Positions 31,881 to 40,865 of a stretch of DNA of 64,000 nt are shown piece by piece. Origin of the DNA: an uncultured Acetatifactor sp. (GTDB taxonomy: Bacteria > Bacillota > Clostridia > Lachnospirales > Lachnospiraceae); contig CAKRZO010000001.1 in assembly GCA_934433135.1 (NCBI GenBank), positions 124,001-188,000 on the forward strand, written 5' to 3'. Under the pieces are notes generated by a model. That model saw nothing but the letters and a program-made list of their open reading frames with translations. It did not search any database and had not been told where the DNA came from. A program made the position numbers and the translations under genes. The stretch's first letter is position 1. The number at the start of each line of letters is the position of its first letter.

Positions 31881-34043
31881 TTAATTTCTTTTTTTGTTGG
31901 CTTTTCTCTTATCCTCTTCGGTAATCCATACAAAAAGCTTTGTCGTCCCTTTGGGGGTCTTATAAGAAAGCAACCCATTCGTAATCTCGTACCTTCCTCC
32001 GTCAAAAAGCTCCTCCACGATTCCGTTTCGTCCCACATTCAGCACCACGTTTTCCGTTTCCGAGGTCTGATAACTGATAAAATGGGAATTGGCATAGAGT
32101 GCTCCGTTCACCTGCGAATACAGATGCACTCCCGCCAGGTGAAACAGATGTCGCCAAAGCGCCGCCGGAAGGGAACCGTAAGCAAAGTAAAAATTCTTCC
32201 CTTTTGCGGCAGCGGAAACCAGTCCGTTTTCCCGGTACCTTGTAATCTCTGAAGCTTCCGGATCGTCCACATAGAAAGAAGGTGTGATTTTTCGTTCAAA
32301 CCCAAGCCGGAATCCTTCCCATTCCGATGTCAGACCGATGGTATCTTCTGCGGCCTCTTCTTCCTGTGTTTCCTGTCCTTTAAGCTTTTCCTGTACTTCA
32401 AGCTTTTCCTGCTCTTTAAACACATCCGGTGCTTTTGGTATGGAATGTACTCCCGGTACTTCCCGGATTTCCATACCAATCAGTTCCGACATTCGGGCAA
32501 CGCTCTTCCCAACCAGCCCGGCGGCATAAATCCAGATTTTATACACGCAATTCATGTTTTCCCGGATATAGCTTTCCGTTTCTTCATCCGGATCCAATAC
32601 ATTTAAAAAAATCACGCAGCGATAGCCGGTAAGATCGATATTCCTTAAATCCGCCAGATTGTAAACATCATAAAGTGCCCCGCTTTTGGCAATTTCCCGG
32701 ATGTTGTCGTATACCAAAGCCTTCTGCAACCCTCCGCCGTCTCTTATATAACTCATGGCCGGTGTCTGCACAATGACCGCCGTTCCGGACAGATTTTTCC
32801 GCCCGGTTCTTGCAGACGTAATCCTTTTATAAATATCTACATGCTGCCTGAGCATCCGCTCATACCGGTCATCCCCGTAATATCCGCCGTAAAAATCAAA
32901 CCACCAGAAGGCGCTGCTCTTCTGCAGGCAGCTTGCCAGTTCCCGCCTTAATACCATTTCACTTTCAAAGTGTGTCTTATAGCAGTCATCCATCAGATTG
33001 CCGGGAAGTAGCCGGTATCCCATCCGCTTCTTTGGAGGCAATACCGGATACTCACAAGGGTAGTAAGCCAGTTCCGTCCGGTGATCCAGCTCATTGATAT
33101 GCAGTTTTCCCGCCATCTTCAGAGAATCTATGGGAATGGTCATTGCGCTTGCATTGGAAAGCTTCCGGAAATCATCATACATTGCCGGGGAACAGATCAT
33201 ATCAACATCCGCAGATTCCCAGACTTTTTCGAATAAATTCGTTAAAAGCGCATTATTTCTTAAGGCAAAATAGCCTCCGAACAGTCCCAGCGGTTTTTTA
33301 TGGTTCAGCACTTTCTGTGCTTCCGCGGAAAAATACAGGGCAATATCCGCCGTATTGTTTTCACAGAAACGCAGAAAATCCATTTCCTTCGAATTCTTTT
33401 TCCGCAAAATGCTTTTTCCCGTTTCGTAAGAAGAAAGGACCGGTACCTTTCCGGCTTTTGTCTGTGCCTTCCCCAAATATGCCTCACGGATCAGCGGATG
33501 CTTCAAATCCGTTCCGGAAAACCATTCACAGCTTCTTCCTGCCGAAATCATATAGCCGCAGATTTTGGAACCATGCTTTGTTTCACAATATTCGATAAAT
33601 GTTTTCAAATATTCCGCTGCTGCCGCTTTCCACTCTTCATCCTGACATCCGGCCTGCAGATTGCTAAAGCTGGATACCGATTCCGGATGACGTAGAAGCC
33701 ACTGTGCCGGTGTATCCAGTTGAATGAAAATCAGATAATAGGAATCCGGTGCGAACGTGGTAAAAGCCTGAAGCTGTCTTTCAAAGGCATCAAAATCATA
33801 GGAATGTTCATCCACCCAGACCGGTCCGTACAGAGAATAAGGAATGTCCATCCCGTTCATCTGACCGCTGACCAGGATCTGGCTGATTCGTACCCCGGCT
33901 CTGGCAAATAAGGAGATATTCGCCGGTGTCGGCCGGAAGGAACGGAACATCACCGGTGCAAGCTCCTCTCCCCGGAAGGAAAATACCGGATAGCCGTTCC
34001 GATCAATGATTTTGCATTCATTTTCTTTTTTTACCATATCCAT
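31881..34043 (-). CDS. Putative clan GH-A glycoside hydrolase, GH42-like architecture
   Basis: 720 residues without a signal peptide. The N-terminal two thirds resemble a TIM-barrel glycosidase: APVMFRSFRPTPANISLFARAGVRISQILV, a YLKTFIEYCETKHGSKICGYMISAGRSCEW strand pattern and HINELDHRTELAYY. Residues about 430-540 (AVIVQTPAMSYIRD, YDVYNLADLRNIDLTGYRCVIFLNVL) look like the amidotransferase-like domain of GH42 enzymes. A charged segment near 550-575 with repeated QEKL units is an insertion. The family was not identified with certainty, and the acid/base Glu usually preceded by Asn is not evident. Confidence 0.6.
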   Translation of the reverse strand: MDMVKKENECKIIDRNGYPVFSFRGEELAPVMFRSFRPTPANISLFARAGVRISQILVSGQMNGMDIPYSLYGPVWVDEHSYDFDAFERQLQAFTTFAPDSYYLIFIQLDTPAQWLLRHPESVSSFSNLQAGCQDEEWKAAAAEYLKTFIEYCETKHGSKICGYMISAGRSCEWFSGTDLKHPLIREAYLGKAQTKAGKVPVLSSYETGKSILRKKNSKEMDFLRFCENNTADIALYFSAEAQKVLNHKKPLGLFGGYFALRNNALLTNLFEKVWESADVDMICSPAMYDDFRKLSNASAMTIPIDSLKMAGKLHINELDHRTELAYYPCEYPVLPPKKRMGYRLLPGNLMDDCYKTHFESEMVLRRELASCLQKSSAFWWFDFYGGYYGDDRYERMLRQHVDIYKRITSARTGRKNLSGTAVIVQTPAMSYIRDGGGLQKALVYDNIREIAKSGALYDVYNLADLRNIDLTGYRCVIFLNVLDPDEETESYIRENMNCVYKIWIYAAGLVGKSVARMSELIGMEIREVPGVHSIPKAPDVFKEQEKLEVQEKLKGQETQEEEAAEDTIGLTSEWEGFRLGFERKITPSFYVDDPEASEITRYRENGLVSAAAKGKNFYFAYGSLPAALWRHLFHLAGVHLYSQVNGALYANSHFISYQTSETENVVLNVGRNGIVEELFDGGRYEITNGLLSYKTPKGTTKLFVWITEEDKRKANKKRN

Positions 34044-34112
34044 AGATTCTAATCCTCACTTCCGCGCGACTCGTAAGATGCTCTTTGCGAATGGTTCGTC
34101 TCACATAGGCAT

Positions 34113-34194
34113 AAGGGCTGCCTCCTGCATTCTCCTTCTCTGCGCTTCTGTCATGCAGTCAGCGCTTTTTCGGTTTCTGCAGGAAGCCGCCCTT
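34113..34194. other. Long imperfect hairpin between binding-protein gene and GH gene
   Basis: AAGGGCTGCCTCCTGCA (34113-34129) pairs with TGCAGGAAGCCGCCCTT (34178-34194), with an inner GCGC/GCGC stem. A hairpin just after a binding-protein gene commonly stabilises its mRNA relative to downstream genes. The sequence also contains TTTGCGAATGG, like the dispersed repeat core. Confidence 0.5.
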
Positions 34195-34236
34195 TCCGTA
34201 TTACGAATTTTTTTGGTTATGTATACTTTTATACTT

Positions 34237-35940
34237 TTATCTGTTCGCCATGAATCTGTCATAAGCCTGCTGTTCAATCTTCAACAGATCTTCCAGTCCC
34301 ATCTTATTCAGCTCTCCCAGATATTCATCCCATCCGGCATCAATATCCACTTTACCGGAGATGAACTGTGATTTCGCCGTTCTCAGATAATTATTAATAT
34401 CCGTATACAGCTTGGACATATCCTTTGCTTCCTGAGAAGTGAACGGAATGGACGGGAATGCTTCCACCAGGTTCTTTCCGCGCAGTCCCTGTTCTCTGAG
34501 TGCATTCATTCCGCACTCCTTCCACATATCCTCGTTCAGCAGATCCTCCGTCTTCGTATTGCCCAGTGCATCGTAGATGGTTCCTTCGTTGATGGCATAG
34601 ACATCAAAGACACCGATTGCGCAGACACGCTGAGACCGGTAATCGTTAATGCTTTCGTAACCGGACCAGTAATTCTCATGGGAAACTACTTTGGAGCCGT
34701 TCAGGTCGATGAAATCAAAGGACAGTCCTTCGTAACCGTTTCCGCAGGAAATCGCACCTTCCGTGGTAAACAGGTAATCCACAAACCTTGCAATAGCTTC
34801 CGGATACTGTGTATCCGCGCTTGCACAGATTCTTAAATTCGTCTGAACACTGGACGGAACCACTACAGTCTGCTCCTTGTTATCCCCGTTCACAAAGCCT
34901 GTCTGGTAATACCAGTTCATGTCTTCCTGCGTGGTTCCAACCGGAGTGGAGAATCCGATATATCCGCATCTTTCTTCTGCCGCCTTTGCCTTAATTTCAT
35001 CAAAAGTAACTACGAAAGCATCCTGATTGATCAGCTCTTCTTCATACAGCTTATTCATATATTTCAGGAACTCTTTATAATTATCGGTTGCATCACACAA
35101 TTCCACTTTACCGTTATTCACCTGATAATTCAAAGAATAGTTTGTGCCGTACAATCCGAATGACCACAGAATCGGCAGTTCGTTTGCCCAGCTTCCGCTG
35201 GGGCTGTAAGCAAACGGAATTTCATCCGTGGTATCGCCGTTTCCGTTCATATCGTTTTCTTTAAAAGCTTTCAGTACTTCATACAGATCATCCAAAGTTT
35301 TAGGCTGTTCCATGCCCACCTTTTCCAGCCAGGCTTCACTCATGAAAGCCAGGGAAACCTTTGCGGAATCCACTCTGGTATTGAGCTGTGAAAAGCCGTA
35401 GATTCCTCCGTCCTCTGCCGTAAGGAATGCCTTATATTCCGGATAAAGTTCAAAAAGTTTGCTTACATTGGGCATAATGTCCAGATATTTACTGAAATCC
35501 AGGAAATATCCCTGTTCTGCATATTCGTTTACAAAGTCGATGGAGAAGTTGGCATAAGCAAACAGATCCGGAAGTTCATCGCTGGCCAGCATGGTCGTTA
35601 CCTGCTGGCTCCACGCATCGTTGGCATAGGATGTATAATCCAGCTTAATTCCCAGCCTCTTCTCATATTCCTCGAACTGAATGGTTTCATTGGGATTCTT
35701 GGCAGACGGCTGACGTCCTGCCACCTTTAAGGTAATCGTCTCATCACAGATCGGGTAGCCTTCCTTGTTGTAATAAAGATCCTCTTCTTTACTTTCCGTT
35801 GACGCCTGTGCAGAGGAAGCTTCCTGCGTGCTCTTACTTTCCGGTGCTTTGTCTGACTCCTTTTTGGAGCAGGCTGCGCAGGAAAGAACCAAACCTGCAG
35901 CCATAAGTAAACTCAATAAAGTCTTTACGCTTTTTTTCAT
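34237..35940 (-). CDS. Extracellular solute-binding lipoprotein of a CUT1 (Lpl-type) sugar ABC transporter
   Basis: 567 residues. The signal peptide MKKSVKTLLSLLMAAGLVLSCAAC offers two possible lipidation cysteines (LSC or AAC), followed by a Ser/Lys/Glu-rich linker and a large periplasmic-binding-type fold (LKVAGRQPSAKNPNETIQFEEYEKRLGI, ASDELPDLFAYA). Proteins of this size with these permeases bind complex oligosaccharides. The ATG at 35940 has AAAGGAAAGG eight bases upstream; the longer frame to 36030 is rejected. It is third in the operon after both permeases. Confidence 0.9.
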   Translation of the reverse strand: MKKSVKTLLSLLMAAGLVLSCAACSKKESDKAPESKSTQEASSAQASTESKEEDLYYNKEGYPICDETITLKVAGRQPSAKNPNETIQFEEYEKRLGIKLDYTSYANDAWSQQVTTMLASDELPDLFAYANFSIDFVNEYAEQGYFLDFSKYLDIMPNVSKLFELYPEYKAFLTAEDGGIYGFSQLNTRVDSAKVSLAFMSEAWLEKVGMEQPKTLDDLYEVLKAFKENDMNGNGDTTDEIPFAYSPSGSWANELPILWSFGLYGTNYSLNYQVNNGKVELCDATDNYKEFLKYMNKLYEEELINQDAFVVTFDEIKAKAAEERCGYIGFSTPVGTTQEDMNWYYQTGFVNGDNKEQTVVVPSSVQTNLRICASADTQYPEAIARFVDYLFTTEGAISCGNGYEGLSFDFIDLNGSKVVSHENYWSGYESINDYRSQRVCAIGVFDVYAINEGTIYDALGNTKTEDLLNEDMWKECGMNALREQGLRGKNLVEAFPSIPFTSQEAKDMSKLYTDINNYLRTAKSQFISGKVDIDAGWDEYLGELNKMGLEDLLKIEQQAYDRFMANR

Positions 35941-36024
35941 AAATCGAACCTTTCCTTTCCATATTCCTGAACTATTATTGTTTTTATGGATGTTGCTCAA
36001 ACGGTAACAGTTAAGCCGCATCCG

Positions 36025-36057
36025 GTACAACGTACAAGAAATAACCGGACGTTGTAC
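36025..36057. other. Short hairpin between the second permease and binding-protein genes
   Basis: Arms GTACAACGT (36025-36033) and ACGTTGTAC (36049-36057), the right arm touching the permease stop codon. Next to it (about 36004) is GTAACAGTT, resembling the dispersed repeat end. Confidence 0.45.
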
Positions 36058-36995
36058 TAACCTTTAATGGAACCTATCATAACACCCTTAACAAAAAATC
36101 TCTGAAGAAACGGATACACAATAATCACCGGAATCATGGCTACAATAATGACGCCGTATTTGATCATATTTACCGTTTCCGCCTGTTTTAACAGAATATC
36201 AATCATGCCCTCGTCCGAAAGCCCTTCCGCAATCATGGCCTCTGTAAACTTACCCTGCATCAGAATCTCTCTTAAATAAAGCTGCAGCGGAAAAAATTTC
36301 CGAGCCTTCGCATCCGGCAGGTAAAGCATCGCATTAAAGTAGGAATTCCAGTGATTAATTCCGTAATACAGGCACATAACCGCCAGAATCGGCTTGGACA
36401 GCGGCAGGACTATGTCCGAAAAGAGCCGGAAATTGGTACATCCGTCCAAAACGCCTGCCTCATGCAATTCCCATGGTATGGTATTTGCGAAAAACGTACG
36501 CGCAACGATTAAATTGTATGTAGATATTCCGCCATTAATAATAAGAACCAGCCTGGTATTCAACAATCCGAAGGACTTGATGTTTAAAAAGCAGGCAATC
36601 AAGCCCCCGCTGAAATACATCGTGATTAAAAACAGAATCATGATGCCGTTTCGTCCGATCAGATCCCGCCTTGACAATGCGTAGGCAGCCGGTATCGTAA
36701 GAAACAGATTAAATAACGTTCCGAACAAAGTGTAAATAATCGTGTTCAGATATCCCTGCCAGATCTCCTGATACCCCAGAATATAACGATAGCCGTCCAA
36801 GGAAGGATCCACCGGAAGCAGAATCATTTTTCCGGTAGATACTGCAGTCGGGTCGCTTACCGATGCCGATATGACATACAAGATCGGGTATGCCGTGGTG
36901 ATCAGAATCAGGATCAGGATCAGATAATTGCAGATATCAAAGGCCGTATCGGAAAATGAATGTTTCTGTCTTCTCTTTTTTTTCAAATGCTTCAT
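36057..36995 (-). CDS. CUT1 sugar ABC transporter permease, LplC/YtcP-like
   Basis: A 312-residue inner-membrane protein with about six helices. ELHEAGVLDGCTNFRLFSDIVLPLSKP is the EAA loop that contacts the ATPase. The N-terminus is Lys/Arg-rich (KHLKKKRRQKH). AAAGGGAAG precedes the ATG. It starts 12 bases after the first permease stops. No ATPase gene is in the operon, so a shared MsmX-type ATPase is implied. Confidence 0.92.
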   Translation of the reverse strand: MKHLKKKRRQKHSFSDTAFDICNYLILILILITTAYPILYVISASVSDPTAVSTGKMILLPVDPSLDGYRYILGYQEIWQGYLNTIIYTLFGTLFNLFLTIPAAYALSRRDLIGRNGIMILFLITMYFSGGLIACFLNIKSFGLLNTRLVLIINGGISTYNLIVARTFFANTIPWELHEAGVLDGCTNFRLFSDIVLPLSKPILAVMCLYYGINHWNSYFNAMLYLPDAKARKFFPLQLYLREILMQGKFTEAMIAEGLSDEGMIDILLKQAETVNMIKYGVIIVAMIPVIIVYPFLQRFFVKGVMIGSIKG

Positions 36996-37007
36996 TTCTT
37001 CTTCCCT

Positions 37008-37901
37008 TTACAAAAAACTTGATTTTTTGATCCTTCCCGTAACATAATTTGCGATCAGCAGGATACTCGTATTGACCAGATTGTTAAAAAAGCTTACAGC
37101 TGTCGAAAAAGAGAAATCCGAATTGATCATACCGACCTTATACATGTAGGTGGAGATTACTTCACTTGCCGGTATATTCAAATCCGTCTGCAGCAAATAT
37201 ACCTTTTCATAGCCAACGCTGAGCAGGGAACCGCACTGCAGAATCAGAAGGATCAGAATCGTCGGCTCCAGCAAAGGGAGATTAATATGGATGATCCTCT
37301 TGAATTTGGATGCCCCATCTATTTCGGCCGCCTCCAGCAGGGACTTGTCCACACCGGACAGTGCAGCAAAATAGATAATAGAGCTCCACCCGGTATTCTG
37401 CCAGATTCCACTGAGTACATAAACCCATTTAAAGTATGCCGGTTCTTCCATAAAAGAAACCGCTTCCCCGCCGAAAAACTCGATAATCTTGTTTAAGATT
37501 CCGCTGCTGGGACTGGTAAACAGCATGATCATACCGCAAATGACAACCGTAGAAATAAAATGCGGTGCATAGGAAACGGTCTGTATCACATCCTTCAGCC
37601 GCTTCTGCTTTACTTCATTTAACATCAAAGCAAAGATAATAGGAATCGGGAATCCCAGAAACAGGCTCAGTAAGCTGATACTCAGCGTATTTTTCAGAAT
37701 AACCGGAAACCAGTAGGAAGAAAACAGACGCTTAAAATTTTCAAATCCCACCCATTTGCTTCCCAGGATCCCCTCCCGCATGGAAAAATCCTTAAATGCC
37801 AGAACAATTCCGTACATCGGCTTATAGGCAAATAAAATGATATACAGCAGAGGCGGAAAGATCATAAGATACAGCTGCCAGTTAGCCAGTATTTTTTTCA
37901 C
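37008..37901 (-). CDS. CUT1 sugar ABC transporter permease, LplB/YteP-like
   Basis: 297 residues with six hydrophobic segments and the EAA loop SLLEAAEIDGASKFKRIIHINLPLLEP. MYGIVLAFKDFSMREGILGSKWVGFENF is typical of the LplB branch. The first usable codon is a GTG at 37901, but the strong AGGAGG lies 24 bases upstream of it and nine bases before an in-frame ATT at 37916, so the true start is uncertain. First gene of the transporter-hydrolase operon. Confidence 0.9.
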   Translation of the reverse strand: MKKILANWQLYLMIFPPLLYIILFAYKPMYGIVLAFKDFSMREGILGSKWVGFENFKRLFSSYWFPVILKNTLSISLLSLFLGFPIPIIFALMLNEVKQKRLKDVIQTVSYAPHFISTVVICGMIMLFTSPSSGILNKIIEFFGGEAVSFMEEPAYFKWVYVLSGIWQNTGWSSIIYFAALSGVDKSLLEAAEIDGASKFKRIIHINLPLLEPTILILLILQCGSLLSVGYEKVYLLQTDLNIPASEVISTYMYKVGMINSDFSFSTAVSFFNNLVNTSILLIANYVTGRIKKSSFL

Positions 37902-37948
37902 TTTCTTATTATTAATGTTCCTCTACCTCCTTTCTCTCCTATTTCGCG

Positions 37949-38020
37949 GTGTTTGCAAAACACGACAACAACTCAAGTTGTTCTGTATATTTTATACCAT
38001 AATCTCTGAAACGTATGTCA
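37949..38020 (-). promoter_or_regulatory. Promoter and two palindromic operator candidates of the glycan-use operon
   Basis: Minus-strand TGACAT (about 38015-38020), 18 bases, TATAAA (37991-37996). Just downstream are GTGTTT-GCA-AAACAC (37949-37963) and AACAACT-CA-AGTTGTT (37967-37982), both with perfect arms and placed around +1 to +35, a normal place for a repressor. No LacI- or AraC-type regulator gene is in the window. Confidence 0.55.
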
Positions 38021-38072
38021 CCTATATTTTATGAAATCTCTCCACTATCTTTCTTTTCAGAAATTTCTTTAT

Positions 38073-38112
38073 AAAAAATGCCAAGCCACAGACTTTACTC
38101 TGTGACTTGGCA
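38073..38112 (-). terminator. Strong intrinsic terminator
   Basis: TGCCAAGCCACAG (38079-38091) and CTGTGACTTGGCA (38100-38112) form a 13-bp stem with one mismatch, followed on the minus strand by T6 (38073-38078). It ends transcription arriving from the DUF218-DUF951 side. The bases 37997-38072 hold only the promoter described above. Confidence 0.85.
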
Positions 38113-38145
38113 CTATATAGTTTTTTCCTTTTACTCCACTGCAAT

Positions 38146-38241
38146 CTAATAATAGTTTGTACAGGCATCTTTGTAATTCGAAACACCAATGGGAGGCGGT
38201 TTTGGCTGTGTCATTTCCCAGTTTGTTCTTTCTTCGGTCAT
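38146..38241 (-). pseudogene. 31-codon remnant resembling the N-terminus of AAA-ATPase-like (DUF1703) proteins
   Basis: MTEERTNWEMTQPKPPPIGVSNYKDACTNYY then stop. Full-length AAA-ATPase-like/PD-DExK proteins begin with P-L-P-I-G-V...YYYVDKT, and this frame stops at exactly the point where VDKT should follow. It has AGGT-type ribosome bases upstream, and the terminator comes right after it, so a small real protein cannot be excluded. It lies 51 bases downstream of the DUF951 gene. Confidence 0.5.
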
Positions 38242-38292
38242 ATCCGCACCTATACCTTTCTGCAAGCTCTGATTCCTAATATCAAAACACAT

Positions 38293-38469
38293 TTACGGAT
38301 TAATTTCCTTCACATTCTTTTCCAACAGCTTTCTGGCAATCATAATCTGATGGCCGCAGCCTAAGCACTTTAACCGGAAATCCGCTCCGATTCTTAAGAC
38401 CTCCCATTCTCTGCTTCCGCAAGGATGCTGCTTTTTCAATCTTAAAATGTCTCCCACCTGAATTTCCAT
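38293..38469 (-). CDS. DUF951 family protein
   Basis: A 58-residue protein, MEIQVGDILRLKKQHPCGSR...WEVLRIGADFRLKCLGCGHQIMIARKLLEKNVKEI. The GDIxxLKKxHPCG and KCLGCG blocks match the small, widely conserved Firmicutes DUF951 family, whose function is unknown; the three cysteines may bind zinc. AAAGGGG lies upstream of the ATG. It is probably in one transcript with the DUF218 gene upstream. Confidence 0.9.
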   Translation of the reverse strand: MEIQVGDILRLKKQHPCGSREWEVLRIGADFRLKCLGCGHQIMIARKLLEKNVKEINP

Positions 38470-38602
38470 TTCTCTTTTGCCCCTTTCTCTATCCCCGTTT
38501 TTTCTGCTTTATCTCACTTTATCCGGCCTTATTTTGCTCTCTCCTGCAATAATGCCGTCAGGTTATGCTGCACTTCGCGCTTCACCTTTTCCCAAGCCTT
38601 GC

Positions 38603-39481
38603 CTACAGATTTCCGCAGAACCAGTCTTTGATAACGCCGAAAAACTCTCGCAGTAAATTATTCGGCAGCATAAACGGATAAGCATCCGCCGCCTGTGCGG
38701 TTACGTTTTCGTATCCTGCTTTTTTCGCAAGGTGCAACGCCCGGAAGACATGGAAGTTATTAGTAATCACAACAACGCTCTCCTCTTTTTTATCCAGAAG
38801 CTCTCCGGAAAAGCGCAGATTCTGAGTCGTATTGGCAGACGCTTCCTCTTTCAGAATTCTTTCTTCGGCAATCCCTGCCTGCATCAGATATTCCGCCATA
38901 CCCTGTGCTTCCGATATGCTTTCATTCTGTCCTTTTCCGCCGGAAACAATTACTTTCGCATCCGGATTCGCTTCCAGATAGGAAATCGCACTTTTCAGCC
39001 TGCGTTCCAAGACATCGCTGGGACCGTTCTCCTTCATCTGCGCCCCTAAGACGATCACATAATCCGCTCCGGGCTGCCCTTCTGCTGAGAAACAGGACAG
39101 AATCATCCCTTCTACTACACAAAACAAGATCAGACAAAGCAGAAGCGGTACTGTTATCCCGATCTTCACGGCAAGCGGAATCTGAAGCACCGTTCCGGAC
39201 GCCTGAAAGAGCGCTCCCAAAAGCAATAACAAAATACCACCCGCGCCCCAGATCAGAAAAAACGAAGTTCCGTACCCGCCGAACAATGCAATTCCGATAC
39301 AATATAAAATACAGATCACTCCCAGAATCATCAATAACACAGCCGGCAAAGAAAATCTCCTCCTTTTGATGCCTCTTTTTTCCATATAAATGACCCGCCT
39401 GCTCTTCTCCAAAGGGATCAATGCCTTATTTCTATCTGCTCTTCTTCTCTTCATATCCACGTACTCTCGGCACCGAATCAT
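38603..39481 (-). CDS. DUF218/SanA-YdcF-like membrane protein
   Basis: A protein of up to 292 residues. Three hydrophobic segments in the N-terminal half precede a DUF218 domain: ADYVIVLGAQMKENGPSDVLERRL, VIVSGGKGQNESISEAQGMAEYL, EEASANTTQNLRFS and VVITNNFHVFRALHLA. DUF218 proteins act in envelope biology; the reaction is not settled. The start is uncertain: 39481, an ATG nine codons in (with GAGAG upstream) or an ATG 32 codons in. The promoter at 39517-39545 allows all three. Confidence 0.85.
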   Translation of the reverse strand: MIRCREYVDMKRRRADRNKALIPLEKSRRVIYMEKRGIKRRRFSLPAVLLMILGVICILYCIGIALFGGYGTSFFLIWGAGGILLLLLGALFQASGTVLQIPLAVKIGITVPLLLCLILFCVVEGMILSCFSAEGQPGADYVIVLGAQMKENGPSDVLERRLKSAISYLEANPDAKVIVSGGKGQNESISEAQGMAEYLMQAGIAEERILKEEASANTTQNLRFSGELLDKKEESVVVITNNFHVFRALHLAKKAGYENVTAQAADAYPFMLPNNLLREFFGVIKDWFCGNL

Positions 39482-39516
39482 GCCGCTTCATTGCTTTTTT
39501 ATCCTGTAACAATACT

Positions 39517-39545
39517 ACTATACCAGAATTTTACCGCCATCTCAA
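39517..39545 (-). promoter_or_regulatory. Promoter of the DUF218-DUF951 transcript
   Basis: Minus-strand TTGAGA (39540-39545), 17 bases, TATAGT (39517-39522). Confidence 0.7.
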
Positions 39546-39593
39546 GAGACAATCTTCTGTTGAATTCTTATGTTTTTATTAAGAGGATTTTGC

Positions 39594-39622
39594 TTGTGAA
39601 TCCCATCCGAAAATGGTACAAT
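39594..39622 (+). promoter_or_regulatory. Promoter of glgC-glgD
   Basis: Plus-strand TTGTGA (39594-39599), 17 bases, TACAAT (39617-39622), followed by AAAGGAG before glgC. Confidence 0.7.
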
Positions 39623-39659
39623 AGTATCAGTAAATGATTCTGAAAAGGAGATGCTTTTT

Positions 39660-40865
39660 ATGGCGAAAGAAATGATTGCAATGATTCTTGCCGGCGGTCA
39701 GGGTTCCCGTTTGTATGCCCTGACGCAGAAACTGGCCAAACCGGCCGTTCCTTTTGGCGGCAAATACCGTATAATTGATTTCCCCTTGTCTAACTGTGTC
39801 AATTCCGGTATTGATACGGTTGGCATTCTGACTCAGTATCAGCCCCTGGTACTGAATGAATATATCGGAAGCGGACAGCCCTGGGATCTTGACAGACTTT
39901 ACGGCGGCGTTCATATTCTCCCGCCCTACCAGCAGGCCTTCGGTTCCGACTGGTACAAAGGTACCGCAAATGCTATTTATCAGAATCTTTCCTTTATCAA
40001 ACGTTACAATCCCCAATATGTGATCATCCTGTCCGGTGACCAGATCTGCAAACAGGATTATAACGATTTTCTGCAGTTCCACAAGGAAAAAGGCGCGGAA
40101 TTCAGCGTTGCCGTTATGGAAGTTCCCTGGGAGGATGCATCCCGGTTCGGTCTGATGGTAACAGACGGTGACGGACGCATTACGGAATTCCAGGAAAAAC
40201 CCAAACAGCCCAAATCTAATCTGGCATCTATGGGGATTTATATTTTCAATACGGATGTGCTGGAAAAGTACCTTATCGAAGATGAAGCGGATCCTACTTC
40301 GGAGAACGATTTTGGGAAAAATGTCATTCCGGCTCTCTTAAAGGATGGCCGCAAGATGTATGCTTATCCCTTTACCGGCTACTGGAAAGATGTGGGAACC
40401 ATTTCCTCCCTTTGGGAAGCCAACATGGAGATTATGGATCCGGAACACAGCGGCATTAACCTTTTTGACGATGACTGGAAGATCTACAGCCGCAACAGCG
40501 GAATGACCGGTCACCGTATCGGAGAGCACGCTGTTATCGAAAATGCCATGATCACAGACGGTTGCCGCATCAATGGCACGGTCAAGCACTCCATTCTTTT
40601 TTCCGGTGTCAAAGTGGAAGAAGGTGCATACCTGGAAGATGCCGTTGTCATGGGCAATACCGTTATCCGATCCGGAGCCATGGTTTGTCACTGTATCGTA
40701 GCGGAAAATGCGGTGATTGAAGAAGGTGCAGTGGTAGGCGCCATGCCGGAAGGCAAAAACGGCCCGGTGGCAACAGTAGGTCCCGGCGTGCATATAGGCA
40801 AAAATGCCAAAATCAGCGCCAACGCCATGGTTGACAGTGATGTAAAGGAGGGCGAAACAAGATGA
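39660..40865 (+). CDS. glgC: Glucose-1-phosphate adenylyltransferase, catalytic subunit
   Basis: A 401-residue enzyme that makes ADP-glucose for glycogen. AGGQGSRLYALTQKLAKPA and FGGKYRIIDFPLSNCVNSG give the nucleotidyltransferase core, LSGDQI the metal Asp, and FQEKPKQP and YWKDVGTI the sugar site; a left-handed beta-helix of hexapeptide repeats follows from about residue 285. ATG at 39660 with AAAGGAG nine bases upstream. It overlaps glgD by ATGA. Confidence 0.96.
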   Translation: MAKEMIAMILAGGQGSRLYALTQKLAKPAVPFGGKYRIIDFPLSNCVNSGIDTVGILTQYQPLVLNEYIGSGQPWDLDRLYGGVHILPPYQQAFGSDWYKGTANAIYQNLSFIKRYNPQYVIILSGDQICKQDYNDFLQFHKEKGAEFSVAVMEVPWEDASRFGLMVTDGDGRITEFQEKPKQPKSNLASMGIYIFNTDVLEKYLIEDEADPTSENDFGKNVIPALLKDGRKMYAYPFTGYWKDVGTISSLWEANMEIMDPEHSGINLFDDDWKIYSRNSGMTGHRIGEHAVIENAMITDGCRINGTVKHSILFSGVKVEEGAYLEDAVVMGNTVIRSGAMVCHCIVAENAVIEEGAVVGAMPEGKNGPVATVGPGVHIGKNAKISANAMVDSDVKEGETR

